64,000 bases of DNA from Burkholderia arboris (GTDB taxonomy: Bacteria; Pseudomonadota; Gammaproteobacteria; Burkholderiales; Burkholderiaceae), in contig NZ_CABVPX010000040.1 of assembly GCF_902499125.1 (NCBI RefSeq), positions 1 through 64,000 of the forward strand, written 5' to 3'. The position numbers and the translations under genes are program-made. Position 1 is the first letter of the stretch. Every line of letters starts with the position of its first letter. Below are positions 58,353 to 64,000 of the stretch, in pieces. The notes under the pieces were generated by a model, which worked only from the letters and a program-made list of their open reading frames with translations, did not search any database and was not told the origin of the DNA.

Positions 58353-58784
58353 ATGCCGACATCCGAAGAAAAAGCCGCGTTCTCGGAACGCCTGAAATTC
58401 GCCCTGCGGCGCAGCCCGGAGAAGGTCACCGGTGCGACTGAGCTGGCGAACCGTTTCAATTTGCGCCACCGCGGAACGCATCCCGTTTCGCCGCAAACCG
58501 CGCACAAATGGCTGACGGGCCGCACGATTCCGACGTCGGACAAACTCGCCACGCTCGCCGAATGGCTGCGCGTCGAACTCCACTGGCTGCATTACGGCCC
58601 GTCGCCGAGCGTGATCGAACACCCGACGCCGCAACCGCTGCCGCGCGACGAGCGCTATCCGCCGACGCCCGAGACGATCGAGCTCGCGTCGAAGATCGAA
58701 GCGTTGTCGCCGCATCATCGCTACCTCGTGCAGGAACTGGTCGAGCAGTTCTACGGCGACTCGGGCGACTCGAAGAAGGGCTGA
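58353..58784 (+). CDS. Helix-turn-helix transcriptional regulator
   Basis: This 143-residue protein has an N-terminal HTH (about residues 20-70: TGATELANRFNLRHRG...VSPQTAHKWLTGRTIPTSDKLATLAEWLRV) resembling phage-repressor-like regulators, then a short charged tail. The ATG lacks a clear ribosome site, so the start is uncertain. It sits against the general direction of its neighbours, mnmE and yidC. Confidence 0.8.
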   Translation: MPTSEEKAAFSERLKFALRRSPEKVTGATELANRFNLRHRGTHPVSPQTAHKWLTGRTIPTSDKLATLAEWLRVELHWLHYGPSPSVIEHPTPQPLPRDERYPPTPETIELASKIEALSPHHRYLVQELVEQFYGDSGDSKKG

Positions 58785-58807
58785 ACCCGCACCGGAACCG
58801 CAAAAGC

Positions 58808-58846
58808 AAAAAGCCGCATGGTCACGAACCATGCGGCCTTTTTTTC
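58808..58846 (+). terminator. Bidirectional terminator between the HTH gene and yidC
   Basis: AAAGCCGCATGGT and ACCATGCGGCCTTT form a long stem with a short loop, flanked by A on the left and seven T on the right. Confidence 0.9.
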
Positions 58847-58887
58847 GTGCGTCGCGGGCGGCTGGCCGCCCACGACTGCAACGGGCG

Positions 58888-60555
58888 TCAGGCAGGCTTC
58901 TTCTTGCCGCCGCCGAGCTTGCGCGTGATGTAGTACTGCTGCGCGATCGACAGCACGTTGTTCACGACGTAGTACAGCACGAGGCCGGCCGGGAAGAAAA
59001 AGAACATCACCGAGAACGCGATCGGCATGAACTTCATCATCTTCGCCTGGACGGGGTCCGGCGGCGTCGGGTTCAGGCTCGTCTGCACGAACATCGACAC
59101 GGCCATCAGCACCGGCAGGATGAAGAACGGATCGCGCTGCGACAGGTCGTGAATCCACAGAATCCACGGCGCGCCGCGCATTTCGACCGAAGCGAGCAGC
59201 ACCCAGTACAGCGAGATGAACACCGGGATCTGGATCACGACCGGCAGGCAGCCGCCGAACGGATTGACCTTCTCGGTCTTGTACAGCTCCATCAGCGCGG
59301 CGTTCATCTTCTGCGGATCGCTCTTGAAGCGTTCGCGCAGCGCCTGCATGCGCGGCGTGATTTCCTTCATCCGCGCCATCGACTTGTAGCTTGCAGCCGA
59401 CAGCGGGAAGAACACGGCCTTGATCAGGACCGTCAGCAGCACGATCGCCCAGCCCCAGTTACCGACGAAGCCGTGGATCTTCTCGAGCAGCCAGAACAGC
59501 GGCTTCGCGATGATCGTCACCCAGCCGTAGTCCTTCACGAGCTCCAGGCCCGGCGCGATGCCTTCGAGCATGCGCTCTTCTTCCGGACCGGCGAACAGGC
59601 GTGCCTGCACGTCGGCCGACTGGCCCGGCGCAATCGCGGCGACCGGCTGCTTCACGCCGACGCGGTACAGCGTCGGATCGATCTTCTCGGCGTAGATGTC
59701 GCGCTTCACGCCCTGCTGCGGAATCCAGGCCGACGCGAAGTAGTGCTGCACCATCGCGACCCAGCCGTTGTCGGCGGAGTTCACGAAGTCGGCCTTGTTC
59801 TTGTCGAGGTCACTGAAGTTGATCTTCTGGAAGTGCTTCGCGTCCGTGTAGACCGCCGGCCCGAGGAACGTGTGCGAGAACATCGGCGTTTCGACGGCCG
59901 TGTTGTCGCGCACCAGTTCCATGTAGACCGTCGGCATGACAGGCGCCGTGCCGACGTTGTCGATCTTGGTGTCGACGCCGATCACGTAGCTGCCGCGCGT
60001 GAACGTGTAGGTCTTCACGACCTTCACGCCGCCCTTCACCGGCGATTCGAACGACAGCTTCAGCGTGTTCTGGTCACCCGTCATCGACGTCGAGCCCGCG
60101 TTCAGCTGCGTGTAGACGTCGTTGTGGTTCGGGAAATCGCCGCCGAGCAGGCCCGTGCGTGCGAGATACGTGTGGCCGGCCGTGTGGTCGAACAGCGTGA
60201 TGTACAGGTCGGGCTGCTTGCCGTCGCCCTGCTTCTTCAGCGTCAGCTTCGCGAGCGTGCCGCCGCGCGTGTCGATTTCGCCGTCATAGACGTCGGTCGA
60301 GAACTTCACGAGCTGCGCCTGGGCGGCCGGTGCCGTCGTCGACGGTGCGGCGCCGGCTGCGGCAGCAGGCACTTCACCTGCGGTCGTCGTCGTCGCGCCC
60401 GTGCCCGATGCACCGCCGGCAGCGGCCGCGGGGGTCGTCTGCGTGGCGCTCGGGAAGAACATCGACGGGCGTCCATGGGACCGCTGCCAGTTGTCGTACA
60501 GCATGACAGCTGACATGAAGAAGATCACCCATAGGACGGTGCGTTTGATATCCAT
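58888..60555 (-). CDS. yidC: Membrane protein insertase YidC
   Basis: YidC inserts and folds inner-membrane proteins, alone or with SecYEG. The 555-residue protein has the N-terminal anchor ([21 protein letters not shown]), a large periplasmic beta domain and the C-terminal five-helix core ([67 protein letters not shown]). It follows yidD by eight bases. Confidence 0.97.
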   Translation of the reverse strand: MDIKRTVLWVIFFMSAVMLYDNWQRSHGRPSMFFPSATQTTPAAAAGGASGTGATTTTAGEVPAAAAGAAPSTTAPAAQAQLVKFSTDVYDGEIDTRGGTLAKLTLKKQGDGKQPDLYITLFDHTAGHTYLARTGLLGGDFPNHNDVYTQLNAGSTSMTGDQNTLKLSFESPVKGGVKVVKTYTFTRGSYVIGVDTKIDNVGTAPVMPTVYMELVRDNTAVETPMFSHTFLGPAVYTDAKHFQKINFSDLDKNKADFVNSADNGWVAMVQHYFASAWIPQQGVKRDIYAEKIDPTLYRVGVKQPVAAIAPGQSADVQARLFAGPEEERMLEGIAPGLELVKDYGWVTIIAKPLFWLLEKIHGFVGNWGWAIVLLTVLIKAVFFPLSAASYKSMARMKEITPRMQALRERFKSDPQKMNAALMELYKTEKVNPFGGCLPVVIQIPVFISLYWVLLASVEMRGAPWILWIHDLSQRDPFFILPVLMAVSMFVQTSLNPTPPDPVQAKMMKFMPIAFSVMFFFFPAGLVLYYVVNNVLSIAQQYYITRKLGGGKKKPA

Positions 60556-60563
60556 GCGTTGTC

Positions 60564-60830
60564 TCAGAGTCGATGGGACCGCGCGTCGGCTTCGCCGCTA
60601 GCGCGAGTGTCGGAGTTGGGCGGCGGGACGAGGTCGATGCCGCCCGCGGAAAACGGATGGCATCGGCACACGCGCCTGACGGCGAGATACGTGCCGCGCG
60701 CGGCGCCATGATACTGGATTGCCTCGCGCGCGTAATCCGAACAGGAAGGATAAAAACGGCAACGGTTGCCGAGCATCGGGCTCACGGCAACCTTGTAGAA
60801 GCGCAGCAAGGCGATCAATACCGTTTCCAT
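60564..60830 (-). CDS. yidD: Membrane protein insertion efficiency factor YidD
   Basis: This 88-residue YidD homologue starts [21 protein letters not shown] and has the family Cys/Tyr cluster [15 protein letters not shown] and [17 protein letters not shown]. It helps YidC-dependent insertion. It lies between rnpA and yidC, the conserved order. Confidence 0.95.
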   Translation of the reverse strand: METVLIALLRFYKVAVSPMLGNRCRFYPSCSDYAREAIQYHGAARGTYLAVRRVCRCHPFSAGGIDLVPPPNSDTRASGEADARSHRL

Positions 60831-60905
60831 ACCTTGGGCGGCGCCGTACGACGCCGCGTCAAAACCGGCCGGGCAGGCGCGAACGCCGCACCAGGCACGG
60901 ATGCG

Positions 60906-61367
60906 TCACTCGGACGCGGGCTTCGACGCCCGGCGGGCGATTTCCCGGACTGCCCTGTCGAGCAGTTCGCGGATCTCGGCCGCGCACATCGCCGCGAGCG
61001 GGGCGGAAGCCGCGCTCGGCAGCGCTTTCTTGTCGAAGCGCGTGTGCTGCCGCAGCAGCAGGTCGTAACCGGCGAATTCGGCCCGGCGCAGGCGAAACTG
61101 ATCGCGCGCCAGCCGCTTCACGAGGTTACGTGTTACTGCACGCGGCGCATACTTCTTGCCGACGACGAGCCCCAGACGCGCGGGCTGACCGGTCGGCTTG
61201 CCGTAAATCACGAAGTGCGCGGAGCGCCGCCAGGGACGCAAACGAAAAACGGATGAAAATTCATCCGTTTTCAGAAGTCGCGCAGCTTTCGGGAAGGCGG
61301 CTTTCGTCTGCGACGGATTCGCACCCGGCTCGACGGTACCTTCCGCAGGACTGCGGACGGCGGACAC
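60906..61367 (-). CDS. rnpA: Ribonuclease P protein component RnpA
   Basis: RnpA is the protein subunit of RNase P. The core contains [47 protein letters not shown], the RNR-type RNA-binding signature, and [12 protein letters not shown] use GTG 61367 (153 residues), about nine bases from the AGG of its ribosome site; a TTG at 61376 is also possible. Residues before FPKAAR look dispensable. It lies 15 bases after rpmH. Confidence 0.92.
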   Translation of the reverse strand: MSAVRSPAEGTVEPGANPSQTKAAFPKAARLLKTDEFSSVFRLRPWRRSAHFVIYGKPTGQPARLGLVVGKKYAPRAVTRNLVKRLARDQFRLRRAEFAGYDLLLRQHTRFDKKALPSAASAPLAAMCAAEIRELLDRAVREIARRASKPASE

Positions 61368-61382
61368 AGCGCGCAACCTGCC

Positions 61383-61517
61383 TTAGATGGCCAGGCGCTT
61401 GCGGCCCTTCGCGCGGCGAGCGTTGATGACCTTGCGGCCACCTGCCGTCTTCATGCGGACACGGAAGCCATGGGTGCGCTTGCGGCGCGTCACGGACGGT
61501 TGGTAAGTACGTTTCAT
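61383..61517 (-). CDS. rpmH: 50S ribosomal protein L34
   Basis: This 44-residue protein is the standard L34: [20 protein letters not shown] through GRKRLAI, length and sequence normal. It is the first gene of the minus-strand rpmH-rnpA-yidD-yidC block beside the origin. Confidence 0.98.
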
Positions 61518-61937
61518 GATGTTCTCACTTGTTCGAGAATGTCGAAATTCAGGGGACCGCGTGCCCTTACCGGAGGCATTCGGGCGAACGCAATCGCCGG
61601 GAATACAGGATTGGTTTTCGCGGAACCCGCTATTTAAACCGTTTTTCTCTTGACGGTCAATACTTTAGGAGTCGATCGCCTGTGCACGCCCCGAGTGATC
61701 CGGCCCCGCGCCCCACAAAGCCAGCCTGTGGATAAGTCCCGCTGTGGCCGCGTTTGGCGGTAGAATCTCGCCTTATCTCCAAGAATCCCGCACGCCGCTT
61801 CGGCCCGCGCCTGCCCCTCCAACACTGTGATGCAGGCGTCCGAAGCACGCTCGCACGACCGCTTCGGGCCTTGTTGCGCTACCGCGACAAGGGCGCCGGC
61901 GAGCCGCGCTGTGCACGCAAAAAACGACAGTTACTTG
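61518..61937. other. Probable chromosomal origin region (oriC) between rpmH and dnaA
   Basis: The 420 bases between divergent rpmH and dnaA hold one perfect DnaA box, TGTGGATAA (61727-61735, the complement of TTATCCACA), and the relaxed word TTATCTCCA at about 61772. A moderately AT-rich stretch lies at 61610-61670. The gene arrangement is that of betaproteobacterial origins. Only one consensus box is clear, so the exact origin is not proven from sequence alone. Confidence 0.65.
61631..61660 (-). promoter_or_regulatory. Promoter of the rpmH operon
   Basis: On the minus strand TTGACC and TAAATA are separated by 18 bases. The leader to rpmH is about 105 bases. Confidence 0.7.
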
Positions 61938-63512
61938 ATGAACGATTTCTGGCAACACTGTTCCGCACTGCTGGAGCGCGAGCTGACGCCCCAGCAGTAC
62001 GTGACGTGGATCAAACCCTTGGCCCCGGTGGCCTTCGATGCGTCGGCGAACACGCTGTCCATCGCCGCGCCGAACCGCTTCAAGCTGGACTGGGTCAAGA
62101 GCCAGTTTTCGGGACGGATCTCCGATCTGGCCCGAGATTTCTGGAATGCGCCGATCGAAGTCCAGTTCGTCCTCGATCCCAAGGCGGGTATGCGCAGCGC
62201 CGCGACCGGTGCAGCGCCGGCCGCCCCGCGCACGCCGCTGGCCCCGAGCGGCCCGGCCGCGACGGTCGCCGCGATCGCCGCCAACCTCGCCGCGAATGCC
62301 GCGGGTGCGCCCGCCGCGCCGGCCGACGTGCCGATGACGCCGTCGGCCGCCGCCGCGCATCACCTGAACGCCGACGACGCCGACATCGACCTGCCGAGCC
62401 TGCCCGCGCACGAAGCGGCCGCCGGCCGCCGCACGTGGCGCCCGGGTCCCGGTGCGGCCCCGGCGGGCGGCGAAGCCGATTCGATGTACGAACGTTCGAA
62501 GCTGAACCCCGTGCTCACGTTCGACAACTTCGTGACCGGCAAGGCGAACCAGCTCGCGCGCGCCGCCGCGATCCAGGTCGCGGACAACCCGGGCATCTCG
62601 TACAACCCGCTGTTCCTGTACGGCGGCGTCGGCCTCGGCAAGACCCACCTGATCCACGCGATCGGCAACCAGCTGCTGCTCGACAAGGCCGGCGCGCGGA
62701 TCCGCTACATCCATGCGGAACAGTACGTGTCCGACGTGGTGAAGGCGTACCAGCGCAAGGCGTTCGACGACTTCAAGCGCTACTACCATTCGCTCGACCT
62801 GCTGCTGATCGACGATATTCAGTTCTTCTCCGGCAAGTCGCGCACGCAAGAGGAATTCTTCTACGCGTTCGAGGCGCTGGTCGCGAACAAGGCGCAGGTG
62901 ATCATCACCAGCGACACGTATCCGAAGGAAATCTCGGGTATCGACGATCGCCTGATCTCGCGCTTCGACTCCGGCCTCACCGTCGCGATCGAGCCGCCCG
63001 AGCTGGAAATGCGCGTCGCGATCCTGATGCGCAAGGCGCAGTCGGAAGGCGTGAACCTGTCGGAAGACGTCGCGTTCTTCGTCGCGAAGCACCTGCGCTC
63101 GAACGTGCGCGAACTCGAAGGCGCGCTGCGCAAGATCCTCGCGTATTCGAAGTTCCACGGCCGCGAGATCTCGATCGAGCTGACCAAGGAAGCGCTGAAG
63201 GACCTGCTGACCGTGCAGAACCGGCAGATTTCGGTCGAGAACATCCAGAAGACCGTCGCCGACTTCTACAACATCAAGGTCGCCGACATGTATTCGAAGA
63301 AGCGCCCCGCGAACATTGCGCGGCCGCGGCAGATCGCGATGTATCTCGCGAAGGAACTCACGCAGAAGAGCCTGCCGGAAATCGGCGAGCTGTTCGGCGG
63401 GCGCGATCACACCACCGTGCTGCACGCGGTGCGCAAGATCGCCGACGAGCGCAGCAAGGACGCGCAGCTCAACCACGAGCTGCACGTGCTGGAACAGACG
63501 CTGAAGGGCTGA
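61938..63512 (+). CDS. dnaA: Chromosomal replication initiator DnaA
   Basis: This 524-residue initiator begins [20 protein letters not shown] (domain I, about 1-85) and continues through an Ala/Pro-rich linker. The AAA+ domain has [13 protein letters not shown] and [10 protein letters not shown]. It ends with the DNA-binding domain [19 protein letters not shown]. The linker is longer than in E. coli (which is 467 residues), as usual in Burkholderia. The ATG was chosen by homology; upstream frame residues have none. Confidence 0.98.
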   Translation: MNDFWQHCSALLERELTPQQYVTWIKPLAPVAFDASANTLSIAAPNRFKLDWVKSQFSGRISDLARDFWNAPIEVQFVLDPKAGMRSAATGAAPAAPRTPLAPSGPAATVAAIAANLAANAAGAPAAPADVPMTPSAAAAHHLNADDADIDLPSLPAHEAAAGRRTWRPGPGAAPAGGEADSMYERSKLNPVLTFDNFVTGKANQLARAAAIQVADNPGISYNPLFLYGGVGLGKTHLIHAIGNQLLLDKAGARIRYIHAEQYVSDVVKAYQRKAFDDFKRYYHSLDLLLIDDIQFFSGKSRTQEEFFYAFEALVANKAQVIITSDTYPKEISGIDDRLISRFDSGLTVAIEPPELEMRVAILMRKAQSEGVNLSEDVAFFVAKHLRSNVRELEGALRKILAYSKFHGREISIELTKEALKDLLTVQNRQISVENIQKTVADFYNIKVADMYSKKRPANIARPRQIAMYLAKELTQKSLPEIGELFGGRDHTTVLHAVRKIADERSKDAQLNHELHVLEQTLKG

Positions 63513-63540
63513 GCGCGCGGCGCGCTTGATAATTCGGCCT

Positions 63541-63562
63541 CCGCCCCAATTTAAGGGGGGCG
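63541..63562 (+). repeat. Small GC hairpin between dnaA and dnaN
   Basis: CCGCCCC and GGGGCGG pair across a short A/T-rich loop, about 30 bases after the dnaA stop, with GGTTTTG further on. It could attenuate readthrough into dnaN; the T run is poor. Confidence 0.5.
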
Positions 63563-63680
63563 GTTCGGTTTTGAGGCACAATACTGGTTTGACCGCCCCG
63601 GTGGTGGCGGGCCAAGAGCCCGGCCGGCGGGGCGCTGCGAGGCTGCTGCGCTGCAGGCCGTTACTCAACGAAGGAACTCT

Positions 63681-64000
63681 ATGCAACTGGTCAAGACCGA
63701 ACGAGACACCCTCCTCAGGCCGCTGCAAACGGTCAGCGGCATCGTCGAACGCCGCCATACGTTGCCGATCCTTGCCAACCTGCTGATCACCAAGAACGGC
63801 CCGGACGTTTCGTTCCTGTCGACCGACCTGGAGCTGCAGATCACCACGCGCGCCGATTTCGGCGTCGGCGGCGACCAGATCGCGACCACTGTCGCGGCGC
63901 GCAAGCTGCTCGACATCCTGCGCGCGATGCCTGACGGCCAGGTCACGCTGTCGCTCGCCGACAAGCGCCTCACCGTTCAATCGGGCAAGAGCCGTTTCGC
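63681..64000 (+). CDS. dnaN: DNA polymerase III beta clamp DnaN, N-terminal part
   Basis: The first 106 residues match DnaN, the sliding clamp that tethers the replicase: MQLVKTERDTLLRPLQTVSGIVERRHTLPILANLLI and FLSTDLELQITTRADFGV. The gene runs off the window. AAGGAA precedes the ATG. The dnaA-dnaN order is conserved. Confidence 0.97.
   Translation, partial: MQLVKTERDTLLRPLQTVSGIVERRHTLPILANLLITKNGPDVSFLSTDLELQITTRADFGVGGDQIATTVAARKLLDILRAMPDGQVTLSLADKRLTVQSGKSRF

Noticed and set aside
61770-61780. TTATCTCCA as a second DnaA box
   Set aside because: Two mismatches to TTATCCACA; too weak to list separately.

Overview
The window is a high-GC (roughly two-thirds G+C, with strong G/C preference at third codon positions) chromosomal segment of a betaproteobacterium. 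It is almost certainly Burkholderia, and most likely the Burkholderia cepacia complex, chromosome 1. Three things point there: the origin-proximal order yidC-yidD-rnpA-rpmH / dnaA-dnaN at the right end, the rodA, fmt-def-dprA and rsmB-DUF4390-NtrYX-like housekeeping clusters at the left end, and a QueE with the expanded CX14CX2C cluster motif that I know from Burkholderia multivorans. I found no CRISPR array, prophage or intact insertion sequence. Genus and species are inferred from gene order and remembered protein sequences, not from a search.

Layout. 1-5.2 kb: the end of a probable mrdA, rodA, a Sel1-repeat protein with an HpcH/HpaI aldolase, and queC-queE-queD (queuosine/7-deazaguanine precursor synthesis). 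5.5-12.6 kb: tRNA-Phe, a two-component system related to NtrYX, DUF4390, rsmB, htpX and a LysE exporter. 12.7-19 kb: fmt-def read leftwards and dprA, a thioredoxin-like protein and topB read rightwards. 19-25 kb: a divergent LysR/D-2-hydroxyacid dehydrogenase pair, a patatin, a thioesterase, tRNA-Lys and a DUF3592 protein. 25-28.2 kb: a CGNR regulator divergent from an alpha/beta hydrolase with an Asp nucleophile, then a cystine/amino-acid ABC importer. 28.4-40 kb: a complete 2-aminoethylphosphonate (AEP) catabolic locus. It has phnY and phnA on the minus strand, then phnS-phnT-permease-phnW-FAD oxidoreductase on the plus strand, and the GntR regulator phnR. An AT-rich strip at about 38.1-39.2 kb, with a broken effector-like gene and a coupled lipoprotein, separates phnR from the operon. 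40-46 kb: a Tat-exported phospholipase C, a second (LysR) regulator probably tied to AEP, a lactate permease with tandem leader hairpins, and a DUF4148 protein. 46-50.2 kb: gshA and the alkylation-repair pair ada-alkA. 50.2-58.8 kb: a candidate small RNA, glyoxalase-fold and YaeQ proteins, speG, several very small genes, a GGDEF protein, mnmE and an HTH regulator. 58.9-64 kb: the yidC/rpmH block, a probable oriC intergenic region, dnaA and the start of dnaN.

How the genes fit together. The most coherent accessory system is AEP use. PhnS and its ABC partners import AEP, PhnW deaminates it to phosphonoacetaldehyde, PhnY oxidises this to phosphonoacetate, and PhnA releases acetate and phosphate. 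In the phnA/phnS gap I read two face-to-face sigma70-type promoters that share a palindrome, TTGTCAACAA. The same core word overlaps the -35 of phnR's own promoter, which suggests one operator for the regulon. The neighbouring phospholipase C extends the theme of phosphorus and choline scavenging.

The observations most worth following are: (1) the nonsense-disrupted gene with a permuted NlpC/P60-like His...Cys pattern, coupled by ATGA to an intact SH3-like lipoprotein (a possible dead effector with surviving immunity or partner); (2) a roughly 68-nt candidate sRNA at 50.49 kb with two CTCCTCC anti-Shine-Dalgarno motifs and its own promoter and terminator; (3) three tandem hairpins with base-pair-preserving changes in the lldP leader; and (4) the phn operator architecture.
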